DNA of 64,000 nt from Pseudomonas sp. BP8 (GTDB taxonomy: Bacteria > Pseudomonadota > Gammaproteobacteria > Pseudomonadales > Pseudomonadaceae): contig NZ_JAGINK010000001.1 in the NCBI RefSeq assembly GCF_017875955.1, positions 2,456,001 through 2,520,000 on the forward strand, given 5' to 3'. The position numbers and the translations under genes are program-made. Shown here piece after piece: positions 30,185-40,558 of this stretch. A model generated the notes under the pieces. The model did no database searches. It saw nothing but the letters and a program-made list of their open reading frames with translations, and was not told where the DNA came from. Numbering within the stretch: the first letter of the stretch is position 1; each line of letters begins with the position of its first letter.

Positions 30185-30522
30185 GTGAAGATTGGCTTCT
30201 GCCGGTCTGGGCATCTCGCCGACGTTCGGAATTTTCGATCAGTGCGATAGGAATTTTCAGACAGACGATTGCCTGGAATCTGGGATAATTCCCACCCAAG
30301 TCAGTCGATAAGACGACAAACGTATACGCACATCGGACAAGCCGCACTGTCACAGTGCCTTTTCCAGGCAAAACGTTTAATCTACGTGCTCACTCTGTGC
30401 CCGTGCCCCAAAAGGGAACGACACGCTAAACGGGTCTGGCCTATCAAGCCGGGCAGCATTTCCCTCACCCATGGGGAAATCCCTTCTCGAACCCCGATTT
30501 CAGCAGTGTGGTACTACCCTAA
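30185..30522 (+). other. brnQ upstream region
   Basis: These 338 bases contain no convincing gene. ATTTCCC at 30458-30464 pairs with GGGAAAT at 30474-30480 about 40 bases before brnQ, a possible leader hairpin. No clear promoter or known riboswitch was recognised. Confidence 0.4.
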
Positions 30523-31836
30523 ATGAAAGTTTTAAAAGGCCAGGATATCCTGGCGCTTGGCTTTATGACGTTTGCGCTTTTCGTAGGCGCCGGCAATATC
30601 ATCTTCCCGCCCATCGTCGGTTTGCAGTCAGGTCCGCACGTGTGGATGGCAGCCCTGGGCTTCCTGGTCACCGCGGTTGGCCTGCCGGTCATTACCGTGG
30701 TCGCTTTGGCCAAGGTCGGCGGCGGCATGGATGCACTGAGCAGCCCGATCGGCAAGTTCTTCGGCGGCCTGCTGGCGGCTGTGTGCTACCTGTCGGTCGG
30801 CCCGCTGTTCGCCACCCCGCGTACTGCGACGGTGTCGTTCGAGGTGGGTGTGGCGCCGCTGACTGGCGAAAGCCCGATGGCGCTGTTCATCTACAGCCTG
30901 GTCTACTTCCTGGTAGTGCTGGCGGTTTCCATGTATCCGGGCAAGCTGCTCGATACCGTGGGCCGCTTCCTCGCGCCGTTGAAGATCATTGCCCTGGCGG
31001 TATTGGGCATTGCTGCGTTCGCGCTGCCAGCCGGGACCATTGGTGAGGCACAGCCGGCGTACGCCGCTGCGGCATTCTCCAAGGGCTTCAGCGATGGTTA
31101 CCTGACCATGGACACCTTGGGTGCGCTGGTCTTTGGTATCGTCATCGTCAATGCCATCCGTTCGCGTGGTGTCGAGTCGCCGCAGTTGATCACCCGCTAT
31201 GCCATCATCGCCGGCCTGATCGCTGGTGTCGGCCTGGCGCTGGTGTACATCAGCCTGTTCCGTCTGGGTGCTGGCAGTCATGACATCGCAGCCGATGCCA
31301 CCAATGGTGCGGCGGTCTTGCATGCCTATGTGCAGCATACCTTCGGTTCGCTGGGCAGCGGCTTCCTCGCCGTACTGATCGCCTTGGCCTGCCTGGTGAC
31401 CGCAGTTGGACTGACCTGCGCCTGCGCCGAGTATTTCAGCCAGATTCTGCCGCTGTCGTACCGTGCATTGGTGGTGATCCTGGCGGGCTTCTCGCTGCTG
31501 ATCTCCAACCTGGGCCTGACCAAGCTGATCATGTTCTCGATCCCGGTGCTGACAGCCATCTACCCGCCGTGCATCGTGCTGGTGGGCTTGAGCTTCCTCA
31601 AGGAAGTGTGGAACTCGCCAGTGCGTATCATGGGTCCGGTGATGCTGGTGTCACTGATATTCGGCGTTATCGATGCGATCAAGGGCACCAGTATCGGGCA
31701 TGTCCTGCCGGATGCCATGGCGCACTTGCCGCTGAGCGATCAAGGCCTGGCCTGGCTGGTGCCGTCGGTGATCACCCTGGGTGTTGCCGTGGTCTGTGAC
31801 CGCATGCTGGGCAAGCCGCGCGAGGCGCTGGCCTGA
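30523..31836 (+). CDS. brnQ: branched-chain amino acid transporter
   Basis: A 437-residue membrane protein with about twelve hydrophobic segments. The N terminus [26 protein letters not shown] is the signature of the LIVCS/BrnQ family of cation-coupled leucine, isoleucine and valine importers (cut here only for description: [11 protein letters not shown] is the key motif). Length is normal for the family. It stands alone between the sucD terminator and its own terminator. Which of the branched-chain amino acids it prefers cannot be told. Confidence 0.94.
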   Translation: MKVLKGQDILALGFMTFALFVGAGNIIFPPIVGLQSGPHVWMAALGFLVTAVGLPVITVVALAKVGGGMDALSSPIGKFFGGLLAAVCYLSVGPLFATPRTATVSFEVGVAPLTGESPMALFIYSLVYFLVVLAVSMYPGKLLDTVGRFLAPLKIIALAVLGIAAFALPAGTIGEAQPAYAAAAFSKGFSDGYLTMDTLGALVFGIVIVNAIRSRGVESPQLITRYAIIAGLIAGVGLALVYISLFRLGAGSHDIAADATNGAAVLHAYVQHTFGSLGSGFLAVLIALACLVTAVGLTCACAEYFSQILPLSYRALVVILAGFSLLISNLGLTKLIMFSIPVLTAIYPPCIVLVGLSFLKEVWNSPVRIMGPVMLVSLIFGVIDAIKGTSIGHVLPDAMAHLPLSDQGLAWLVPSVITLGVAVVCDRMLGKPREALA

Positions 31837-31902
31837 TGGCTTGAAGCCGAGAGGAGGGCGCCGGCCACAAGCCGAAGGGCGCTCGCCGTTGGTTGAGAGC
31901 AG

Positions 31903-31936
31903 AACCCCGTGTCCGTGAGGATGCGGGTTTTTTTTT
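31903..31936 (+). terminator. probable terminator after brnQ
   Basis: AACCCCG at 31903-31909 can pair with CGGGTT at 31924-31929 across a loop, followed by a run of T residues to 31936. Confidence 0.7.
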
Positions 31937-31965
31937 GCTTCTTTCCGGATTGGCGGGACGATGGG

Positions 31966-32090
31966 ATGGGGCTTGTAGTTGTCGGCTTATCCGTTTGTTG
32001 TAATGGTTGTGCTGGCCCCTTCCGCCCTTACGGCGGGTCCTCTCCAAGATTTGCATTGCCAGTCACGGCCTCTTCGCGGGCGAAGTCCGT
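31966..32090. repeat. relic of the long palindromic repeat family
   Basis: The stretch GGCTTATCCGTTTG, GCTGGCCCCTTCCGCCC and TTACGGCGGGTCC (31983-32040) matches the outer end of the large palindromes near 59-60.6 kb. It then passes almost directly into CGGCCTCTTCGCGGGCGAAG, the REP-like centre of the same element. About 250 bases of arm and loop seem missing. The remainder of the 380-base gap 31837-32216 contains the brnQ terminator and the leader of the next gene. Confidence 0.65.
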
Positions 32091-32216
32091 GCCATCCACC
32101 GCGGTGAAGAATATCTCTATTGGATGATTTCGCTGTCCGGTACGTGCCTTTTAGCGAATCCAGACGTCGAATCCCGGTCAATATCCTTCTTTGTACCTGA
32201 ACGGTCGAGAGCCTGC

Positions 32217-32981
32217 ATGAGCTTCATTCAAAGCAATCTGAGCAATCTGTTGGCGGTCTGCTGGTTCGCCTTGTGCTGGGGTGGCTACACCCGATATGCG
32301 CTCTGGAAAGGCCGCGACACCGCCTGCCTGGCCAGTGTGTTGCACTTGTACCGCGAAGACTGGATGCGCCGCATGCTCCTGCGTGACAACCGTATTGCCG
32401 ACGCCAGCGTGATCGGTAACCTCGAGCGCAACGCCTCGTTCTTCGCCTCCAGTACGCTGATCATCCTCGCCGGTATCCTCACCGTGCTCGGTGCATCGGA
32501 CCGGGCCTTGTCGCTGCTGGCCGACCTGCCGTTGGTCCAGCAGGCGTCCCAGGGCATGTCGGAGATCAAGCTGTTGAGCCTGGCTGCAGTCTTCGTCTAT
32601 GCCTTCTTCACCTTCAGCTGGTGCATGCGTCAGTACAACTTCGCCGCGGTATTGGTCGGCTCGGCGCCGATGATCGGCGAGCGCCAGGTCAATGAGCTGG
32701 AGCGCAAGGCGTTTGCCTCCCGTGCCGCGCGCGTGCTGTCGCTGGCAGCCAACCAGTTCAACTTGGGCCTGCGCGCCTATTATTTTGGCATGGCCATGCT
32801 CACCTGGTTCATCGGACCCTGGTTGTTCATGGTTACCAGTATTGGTGTGGTGCTGATCTTGTATCGCCGCGAGTTCCATTCCGATGTGCTGGAAGTCATG
32901 GTGTTTACGCCCACCGAAAGTGCACCGAACGAAGTAAGTAAAGAAAGTTCAATTGCAGTGACTGAAACGATTAACCCCTAA
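32217..32981 (+). CDS. DUF599 family membrane protein
   Basis: A 254-residue protein with four predicted transmembrane segments: near the N terminus (LLAVCWFALCWGGYT), STLIILAGILTVLG, LAAVFVYAFFTF and a C-terminal FGMAMLTWFIGPWLF-MVTSIGVVLIL region. This matches the DUF599 family (PF04654), whose function is unknown. ATG 32217 gives the usual MSFIQ-type start; the open frame runs 70 codons further upstream through repeat relic DNA and should not be included. The last 25 residues are a polar tail. It is followed by a bidirectional terminator. Confidence 0.85.
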   Translation: MSFIQSNLSNLLAVCWFALCWGGYTRYALWKGRDTACLASVLHLYREDWMRRMLLRDNRIADASVIGNLERNASFFASSTLIILAGILTVLGASDRALSLLADLPLVQQASQGMSEIKLLSLAAVFVYAFFTFSWCMRQYNFAAVLVGSAPMIGERQVNELERKAFASRAARVLSLAANQFNLGLRAYYFGMAMLTWFIGPWLFMVTSIGVVLILYRREFHSDVLEVMVFTPTESAPNEVSKESSIAVTETINP

Positions 32982-32992
32982 ACGCCAGGCAC

Positions 32993-33021
32993 AAAAAAAC
33001 CCGACAATGTCGGGTTTTTTT
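32993..33021. terminator. bidirectional terminator
   Basis: A-run, ACCCGACAATGTCGGGT palindrome, T-run. It lies between the DUF599 gene and the convergent lipoprotein gene. Confidence 0.93.
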
Positions 33022-33032
33022 GTTTAAGCCAA

Positions 33033-33308
33033 TTACTGCTTGGCTGGCTCGGCTGGCGCCGGAGTAGCAGGGGCGGACCCTTCAGCAGCTTCTTTAGCTG
33101 CTTCCTGCTGCGCTTCAGCCTGATCTTTGGCGGCTTCGGCGTTTTCCTTGGCAGCCTCGTTCATTTTATCCTGAGCTTCGCCCGCTTTCTCTTGGGCTTG
33201 CTCAGCGTGTTGCTGTGCGTCTTGGGCTTTGTCTTCGCTTTTCTTATCGCAAGCGGCCAGGCCCATGGCTGCGGCCAGCATCAGAGCAAAAGCAAAAGGT
33301 TTACGCAT
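33033..33308 (-). CDS. small Ala/Glu/Lys-rich lipoprotein
   Basis: A 91-residue protein with a lipoprotein signal peptide: MRKPFAFALMLAAAMGLAAC with the lipobox LAAC. The mature part starts DKKSEDKAQ and is a long, highly charged helix of Ala, Glu, Gln and Lys repeats (EQAQEKAGEAQDKMNEAAKE), probably coiled-coil, ending with a Pro/Ala tail. Asp at position +2 of the mature protein would favour inner-membrane retention by the E. coli rule, though rules differ in Pseudomonas. Function is unknown. It resembles small lipoproteins found throughout the genus. Confidence 0.85.
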   Translation of the reverse strand: MRKPFAFALMLAAAMGLAACDKKSEDKAQDAQQHAEQAQEKAGEAQDKMNEAAKENAEAAKDQAEAQQEAAKEAAEGSAPATPAPAEPAKQ

Positions 33309-33456
33309 GGCGGTGTCTCTCCTTGGTGGAATAACTTACTTGTTCCTTCGAGCTCAAGTAAGCGGGATAAGTTCCGTGCAGATTACAGATATATAACTAC
33401 GTGTTCTACATGGACTTTTTTACAGCTTTGTGCAGTTGCGGCGGAGGGAGGCTGGA

Positions 33457-33936
33457 ATGACCGATACCCATTTGATGGCCATGGCCGAGCGCTTTCTCTC
33501 GGCGCTCAGGCACTGTCAGTTATTACACATGCGCGTTCATCAGGGTGATGCCGATGGCATGACCCTGGTGTTGCCCTGGTCGCCGCTGATCGTCGGCAAT
33601 CCGCAGACCGGCGCCATTCATGGCGGTGCCCTGACCACGCTGATGGATACCACCTGCGGCATGGCCACATTGTGCGCGTTGCCTCAGTTCGAAGTGTGTC
33701 CGACCCTCGATCTGCGCATTGACTACATGCACCCGGCTGAGCCCGGCAAGGATATCTATGGGCACGCCCAGTGCTACCGGGTGACGCGGGACGTGATCTT
33801 CACCCGTGGTCTGGCCTACCAGGACGATCCCCATCAGCCGATCTGCCACGTGGTTGGCACCTTCATGCGCCTCGGCCAGGAGGCCAAGGGTGGCATTCGC
33901 TTTGGTAGCCGCTTGAACAAGGAGCAGGGCAGATGA
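33457..33936 (+). CDS. PaaI-type hotdog thioesterase 1
   Basis: A 159-residue single hotdog-fold protein with the family motif NPQTGAIHGGALTTLMD, where the HGG turn and the Asp line the active site, and a following DLRIDYMHPA strand. Members hydrolyse acyl- or aryl-CoA thioesters. ATG 33457 follows GGAGGCTG; an upstream in-frame start is not supported. The stop overlaps the next gene's start (ATGA), and the two proteins may act together or as a heteromer. The substrate is unknown. Confidence 0.88.
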   Translation: MTDTHLMAMAERFLSALRHCQLLHMRVHQGDADGMTLVLPWSPLIVGNPQTGAIHGGALTTLMDTTCGMATLCALPQFEVCPTLDLRIDYMHPAEPGKDIYGHAQCYRVTRDVIFTRGLAYQDDPHQPICHVVGTFMRLGQEAKGGIRFGSRLNKEQGR

Positions 33937-34391
33937 TCCCCGACGATGTTCGCCAGCGTCTCAATCAAGCGCATGCGCTGGGTGACTACACGCCGCTGCT
34001 GTCATTGATTCCCTATGCCGGCTTGATCGGCATCGTCTGCGAGCGTCAGGGCGATGACCTGCTGTTTCGTCTGCCGGCAAGCCCGGACAATGTCGGCAAT
34101 CCGTTGCTGCCTGCAATCCATGGTGGGGTCATCGCCGGTTTCATGGAGCTCTCGGCTGCCTTGTACCTGCTGATCTACAGCGAAAGCGCGAGCATTCCGA
34201 AAATCATCGATTTTTCCATTGACTACCTGCGCGCCGGTCACCTGCGCGACACCTATGCGCAGTGCCAGTTGTGGCGTCAGGGCCGGCGCATCACCAATGT
34301 AGCCATCACCGCCTGGCAAGCTGATCGGGATGCGCCGATCGCCACCGCACGGGCTCATTTCAAGATCGAACCGGAAAAGCCCTTGAAATAG
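33933..34391 (+). CDS. PaaI-type hotdog thioesterase 2
   Basis: A 152-residue protein with the same fold as its upstream neighbour: [17 protein letters not shown], with Glu where the partner has Asp, and FSIDYLRAG. The Asp-to-Glu change suggests the two are not simply duplicates. The genes overlap by four bases. A role in acyl-CoA turnover is likely; the substrate is unknown. About 95 bases downstream htpG begins. Confidence 0.85.
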   Translation: MIPDDVRQRLNQAHALGDYTPLLSLIPYAGLIGIVCERQGDDLLFRLPASPDNVGNPLLPAIHGGVIAGFMELSAALYLLIYSESASIPKIIDFSIDYLRAGHLRDTYAQCQLWRQGRRITNVAITAWQADRDAPIATARAHFKIEPEKPLK

Positions 34392-34486
34392 TCAGCCATG
34401 CCCCCATCTGCTTGTCATCCCGCCGTAAAAGCTGGCCAATCTGGCCGCCGGGCGACCACTGCAATCAGATCGGAGTTTTGAAGACC

Positions 34487-36394
<1,908 letters not shown>

Positions 36395-36407
36395 GTTAGC
36401 TGCTAGG

Positions 36408-36432
36408 AAAGCCCGCTTCGGCGGGCTTTTTT
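36408..36432 (+). terminator. terminator after htpG
   Basis: AAAGCCCGC, a TTCG loop and GCGGGCTTTTTT form a classic terminator that may also serve the opposite strand. Confidence 0.93.
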
Positions 36433-36453
36433 CATGGTGCAAGGAGGAGTTTG

Positions 36454-37179
36454 ATGAGCAAGGTAATCGTCGAGTCGCTGGTCTATCACCTGTCCGGCAA
36501 GACCTATGAAAGCCGCCTGGTGTATGAGCCAGGGGCATTGGGGCGGCCGGGCCTGGTCATGGCGCCGAACTGGATGGGGGTCGGTGAAGGCGCCGAGCGC
36601 ATCGCCCGCGAAGTTGCCGAGCAGGGTTACGTGGTCCTGGTGGCTGACCTGTATGGGCAGTCGGTGCGCCCGTCCAATGCGGACGAGGCCGGAGCGGCAA
36701 TGATGCCGCTGAAGAACGATCGCGCTGAGCTGCGCAAGCGCATGAAAGAGGCGCTGGACCAGTTGTTGGGGCAGTCCAAGGCGCTGCTGACGCCGGGCAA
36801 GGTGGCGACCTTCGGTTTCTGTTTCGGCGGTTGCTGTGCGTTGGAGCTGGCCCGTACCGGAGCCGACCTGAAAGCGGCGGTGTCGTTCCATGGCACCCTG
36901 GATACGCCGAATGTTGAAGACGCCAAGCGCATTCAAGGTTCGGTGCTGGTGTTGCATGGTGCGTCCGATCCGTTGGTGCCGCGTGAGCAGTTGCCAGCGT
37001 TCGAGGAGGAGATGAACGCGGCCAAGGTTGACTGGCAACTGCTCAGCTATGGCGGGGCGGTGCATTCGTTTACCGATCCGGCGGCCAATGTGCCGGGCAA
37101 GATGCAGTACGACCGCAAGACCTCGGAGCGGGCGTTCAAGGCCATGCATAACCTGCTGAGTGAAGTGTTCAAGGGTTGA
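36454..37179 (+). CDS. dienelactone hydrolase family protein
   Basis: A 241-residue alpha/beta hydrolase of the DLH family (PF01738). The nucleophile elbow is GFCFGGCC with Cys in place of Ser, the acid lies in HGASDPLVP and the His in GGAVHSFTDP. Classical members open dienelactone in chlorocatechol degradation, but most genomic copies, like this isolated one, have unknown substrates. ATG 36454 has a strong AAGGAGGAG upstream. It is followed by a REP palindrome. Confidence 0.88.
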   Translation: MSKVIVESLVYHLSGKTYESRLVYEPGALGRPGLVMAPNWMGVGEGAERIAREVAEQGYVVLVADLYGQSVRPSNADEAGAAMMPLKNDRAELRKRMKEALDQLLGQSKALLTPGKVATFGFCFGGCCALELARTGADLKAAVSFHGTLDTPNVEDAKRIQGSVLVLHGASDPLVPREQLPAFEEEMNAAKVDWQLLSYGGAVHSFTDPAANVPGKMQYDRKTSERAFKAMHNLLSEVFKG

Positions 37180-37186
37180 GATTGCT

Positions 37187-37306
37187 GGGGCTGCTGCGCA
37201 GCCCATTCGCGACACAAGGCCGCTCCCGCAACGTCGACCGCGTTGTGCCAGTCGCACACTGTGGGAGCGGCCTTGTGTCGCGAATGGGTCGCGCAGCGGC
37301 CCCACT
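37187..37306. repeat. REP-type palindrome
   Basis: A 26-base perfect inverted repeat: the left arm 37202-37227 begins CCCATTCGCGACACAAGG and the right arm 37263-37288 ends CCTTGTGTCGCGAATGGG, with a 35-base spacer. GC-rich CTGCTGCGCAGC and TCGCGCAGCGGCC sequences flank it. It is a typical P. putida-group intergenic element. The 256-base gap 37180-37435 otherwise holds only the leader of the next gene. Confidence 0.9.
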
Positions 37307-37435
37307 AGCGCGGCAATTCGATCCGTTCGCTTTCCCGCGACGCACCCCTCAACAGCTAGCGGGTTGTCTGTCACCGCTGAACCGCTGACAGCGTGCATGG
37401 GTCTACCCTGTTCGAATCAGGATAAGGATGCGCTC

Positions 37436-38440
37436 ATGATTGCCAGAGCACTGGCGGGTGTGCTGATCGCGGGCTTGCTGTGCCCTGCTGCCCAGGCGCG
37501 CGAGTACCGCTACAGCGATGCCCATCTGCACTATGTCGACTTCTTCCAGGAAACCGAAGGCATGCCGGCCTTGCTCAAGGCTATGGATCAGGCAGGTATC
37601 GACCAGTCGATGATTTCCGGGGTGTCGGTGGCCAAGAAGTGGCACGAGGACGAACCCAAGCGGCCGCGCTACTACGCGGGCGATGACGCCGACGCATACT
37701 GGTACAGCGCCACCGATATCTACGTGGCGGCGGCGCTGGAGAAGCTGCCAGCGGAGCAGCGCAAGCGCTTTCATCCGTTTCTCACCGGCTTCAATCCGGT
37801 GGACAAGAATGCCCTGAGCCATATCGAGCGCATGCTCGAACTGTATCCCGGCATGTGGCAAGGCATTGGCGAGGTGTTTACCCGTCACGATGACCTGACT
37901 GCGCTGACCAGTGGCGACACGCCGCGGGCCAACAACGAGGCGATGACGCGTATCTACCACTTGGCGGCCGAGCGCGACCTGCCGGTGCTGATCCACTCCA
38001 ATATCACCTCCAAGCGCGAGCGTAATCCGCTGTACCTGGCTGAAATCGAAGAGCCGCTGCGCAACCATCCGCATACCCGCTTCATCTGGGCGCATGCGGG
38101 GGCGAGCAAGGAGATTCATCGGCACCAGACGCAGATGGATTTTCTCCTGCCGGTGCTGGCGCGCATGCTCAAGGATTACCCCAATCTGTACATCGACCTC
38201 TCATGGAGTGTACTTGAGCCGTACCTGCTCGATGAGGCGGGTAAGCCGAGGAAGGCTTGGGTCGAATTGGTCGAGCGCTACCCTGAGCGGTTCATGTTGG
38301 GATCGGATGTGGTGGGGCGGTTTGGCACCCTGGGGAAGGAGATGCGTGGCTTTGATCCATTCCTGGACGCGTTGCCAGAGGCTGTGGCGCGCAAGGTCGC
38401 GCGGGACAACTTCCTGGCGGTGTTGCCCAAGGGGCATTGA
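37436..38440 (+). CDS. secreted amidohydrolase-family protein
   Basis: A 334-residue protein with a Sec signal peptide (MIARALAGVLIAGLLCPAAQA, described by its ends only: basic start, Leu-rich core, AQA cleavage site) and a TIM-barrel metal-dependent hydrolase domain (PF04909). Metal ligands are suggested by SDAHLHYVDF, LPVLIHSN, FIWAHAGASKEIHRH and FMLGSDVVGR. Relatives decarboxylate or hydrolyse small cyclic acids; the substrate here is unknown, and a periplasmic location is unusual for the family. ATG 37436 is chosen for the signal peptide and the GATAAGGA upstream; the open frame extends into the REP. Confidence 0.82.
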   Translation: MIARALAGVLIAGLLCPAAQAREYRYSDAHLHYVDFFQETEGMPALLKAMDQAGIDQSMISGVSVAKKWHEDEPKRPRYYAGDDADAYWYSATDIYVAAALEKLPAEQRKRFHPFLTGFNPVDKNALSHIERMLELYPGMWQGIGEVFTRHDDLTALTSGDTPRANNEAMTRIYHLAAERDLPVLIHSNITSKRERNPLYLAEIEEPLRNHPHTRFIWAHAGASKEIHRHQTQMDFLLPVLARMLKDYPNLYIDLSWSVLEPYLLDEAGKPRKAWVELVERYPERFMLGSDVVGRFGTLGKEMRGFDPFLDALPEAVARKVARDNFLAVLPKGH

Positions 38441-38452
38441 GAGGGTGGAAAC

Positions 38453-38482
38453 AAAAACGCCCCGAACCAGTCGGGGCGTTTC
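38453..38482. terminator. bidirectional terminator
   Basis: AAAAACGCCCCG and CGGGGCGTTT form a stem between the convergent amidohydrolase and fabB genes. Confidence 0.9.
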
Positions 38483-38499
38483 AGTTCAGCAGTCAGGCC

Positions 38500-39720
38500 T
38501 TACTTGCCTTCCCAGCGCTTGAGCACCAGGGTAGCGTTGGTGCCGCCGAAGCCGAAGCTGTTGCTCATGACGGTATCGATCTTGGCGTTCTCGATGGTCT
38601 CGCGCTGGATCGGCAGGTCAGCGACCTCAGGATCCAGCTCATCGATGTTGGCCGAACCTGCGATGAAGTTGTTTTCCATCATCAGCAGGCAGTAGATCGC
38701 CTCGTGCACGCCCGCGGCGCCCAGCGAGTGACCGGAGAGGCTCTTGGTCGAACTGATCTTCGGTGCCTTGTCGCCAAACACTGCACGCACACCTTTCATT
38801 TCCGCGACATCGCCGACCGGAGTCGAGGTGCCGTGGGTGTTCAGGTAGTCGATTGGTGTGTCGACGGTCGACAGTGCCTGCTGCATGCAGCGGATAGCGC
38901 CTTCGCCGCTCGGTGCGACCATGTCGTAGCCGTCGGATGTGGCGCCATAGCCGACGATCTCGGCGTAGATCTTGGCGCCACGGGCCAGGGCGTGCTCCAG
39001 CTCTTCGACCACGACCATGCCGCCGCCGCCAGCAATGACGAAGCCGTCACGGTCGGCGTCATAGGCACGCGAGGCCTGCTCAGGGGTTTCGTTGCGCTTG
39101 GTGGACAGCGCGCCCATGGCGTCGAACAGGAACGACTGGCTCCAGTGCTCTTCTTCACCGCCGCCGGCAAAGACGATGTCCTGCTTGCCCCACTGGATCT
39201 GCTCCAGTGCGGTACCGATGCAGTGTGCACTGGTGGCGCAGGCCGAGGAGATCGAGTAGTTGATGCCCTTGATCTTGAACGGCGTTGCCAGGCACGCAGA
39301 CACGGTGCTACCCATGGTACGGGTTACACGGTATGGGCCGACGCGCTTGACGCCTTTCTCGCGCAGGGTATCCAGCGCTTCCATCTGGTTCAGGGTCGAT
39401 GCGCCGCCGGAGCCTGCTACCAGGCCGGTGCGCGGGTTGGAAACCTGTTCTTCAGTCAGCCCCGAGTCCTTGATCGCGTCCTGCATTGCCAGGTAGGCGT
39501 AGGCGGCGGCGTGACCGACGAAACGGAAGACCTTGCGGTCGATCAGTTCTTCGAGGTTCAGGTCGATGGAACCGGAAACCTGGCTACGCAGCCCCATTTC
39601 CTTGTATTCCGGGTTGTAACGAATGCCCGGAAGGCTTTTGCGCAGGCTTTCGGTGACGGTCTCTTTGTCATTGCCCAGGCACGATACGATGCCCAGACCA
39701 GTGATAACGACGCGGCGCAT
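38500..39720 (-). CDS. fabB: 3-oxoacyl-ACP synthase I
   Basis: A 406-residue ketosynthase required for unsaturated fatty acid elongation. The catalytic Cys is in [13 protein letters not shown], and the two His residues are in [11 protein letters not shown] and [15 protein letters not shown]. It is the second gene of the fabA-fabB pair, with 11 bases between them. It differs clearly from the island ketosynthase at 13003, which is FabF-like. Length is normal. Confidence 0.97.
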   Translation of the reverse strand: MRRVVITGLGIVSCLGNDKETVTESLRKSLPGIRYNPEYKEMGLRSQVSGSIDLNLEELIDRKVFRFVGHAAAYAYLAMQDAIKDSGLTEEQVSNPRTGLVAGSGGASTLNQMEALDTLREKGVKRVGPYRVTRTMGSTVSACLATPFKIKGINYSISSACATSAHCIGTALEQIQWGKQDIVFAGGGEEEHWSQSFLFDAMGALSTKRNETPEQASRAYDADRDGFVIAGGGGMVVVEELEHALARGAKIYAEIVGYGATSDGYDMVAPSGEGAIRCMQQALSTVDTPIDYLNTHGTSTPVGDVAEMKGVRAVFGDKAPKISSTKSLSGHSLGAAGVHEAIYCLLMMENNFIAGSANIDELDPEVADLPIQRETIENAKIDTVMSNSFGFGGTNATLVLKRWEGK

Positions 39721-39731
39721 GCGAATAACCC

Positions 39732-40247
39732 TTAGAAATTGTCAGTGGAGGTGAACACGCCGACCCGCAGGGCTTCGGCGGTGTAGATCTCGCGGCCGTC
39801 GACGCTGACCGAACCATCGGCGATGGCCATGTTCAGCTTGCCCTTCAGGACGCGCTTGATATGAATGTTGTAGGTGACTTTCTTGGCCGTAGGCAACACC
39901 TGGCCGAAGAATTTCACTTCGCCCGAACCCAGGGCGCGACCGCGACCCGGCAGACCTTGCCAGCCGAGGAAGAAGCCGACCAGTTGCCACATGGCGTCAA
40001 GGCCCAGGCAGCCCGGCATCACCGGATCACCTTCGAAGTGGCAGGCGAAGAACCACAGGTCCGGAGTGATATCCAGCTCGGCGACCAATTCACCTTTGCC
40101 GAACTTACCGCCTTCTTCGCTGATATGCGTGATGCGATCGACCATCAACATGTTCGGGGCGGGCAGTTGCGCGTTACCTGGGCCGAACAGCTCACCGCGA
40201 CTGCAGCGCAGCAGGTCTTCCCGAGTAAAGGCGTTTTGTTTGGTCAT
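39732..40247 (-). CDS. fabA: 3-hydroxydecanoyl-ACP dehydratase/isomerase
   Basis: A 171-residue hotdog enzyme that dehydrates 3-hydroxydecanoyl-ACP and isomerises the product to the cis-3 form. The motif [20 protein letters not shown] has the catalytic His and Asp. Length equals E. coli FabA. It is the first gene of the fabAB operon, with GAGCTC close to the ATG. Confidence 0.98.
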   Translation of the reverse strand: MTKQNAFTREDLLRCSRGELFGPGNAQLPAPNMLMVDRITHISEEGGKFGKGELVAELDITPDLWFFACHFEGDPVMPGCLGLDAMWQLVGFFLGWQGLPGRGRALGSGEVKFFGQVLPTAKKVTYNIHIKRVLKGKLNMAIADGSVSVDGREIYTAEALRVGVFTSTDNF

Positions 40248-40453
40248 GCGAGCTCCTCAATAATCCCCATGCGGCAGGGGATGAATCTTCCCGGCCATCC
40301 CAGAGCACTATCAGCTCAGGGCGGCAGCCTACAGGTAGACTATTGCGTTGTGGTGAAAGTCACAGCGCACCTGGTAAATGAAGTACAGGTGTTCACTGAA
40401 ACCGGTATTTTCAGGCCCAGCGAGGTTCCTGTCTAGTCTAAGACTGCCGCACT
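40248..40453 (-). other. fabA upstream region
   Basis: No gene is seen. The region carries the fabA leader and presumably its promoter; no fatty-acid regulator site could be named with confidence. The gap between fabA and the sensor kinase stop is 309 bases, of which 40454-40558 is a receiver-domain remnant. Confidence 0.4.
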
Positions 40454-40558
40454 TTAGCATTTATCGCCAGTCGCGGCTGTCTGCACGGGTGGCCAGCGCT
40501 GCAACAACCGCTGCAGATCGCTGCATTTCAACGGCTTGCTCAGGGCGCGCTCGCTGTC
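40454..40558 (-). pseudogene. out-of-frame remnant of a receiver-domain C terminus
   Basis: Read leftward, immediately after the sensor kinase stop and in the +1 frame, the sequence encodes 34 residues containing ALSKPLKCSDLQRLLQRW and then a stop at 40454-40456. This is the typical end of a response-regulator receiver domain: the conserved Lys-Pro followed by the last helix. The rest of the receiver domain, about 100 residues, is absent. The kinase therefore seems to have been a hybrid kinase that lost its receiver by an internal deletion with a frame change. Confidence 0.7.

Noticed and set aside
30269..30526. 85-codon open frame before brnQ
   Set aside because: No ribosome-binding site or family motif; it overlaps the brnQ leader.
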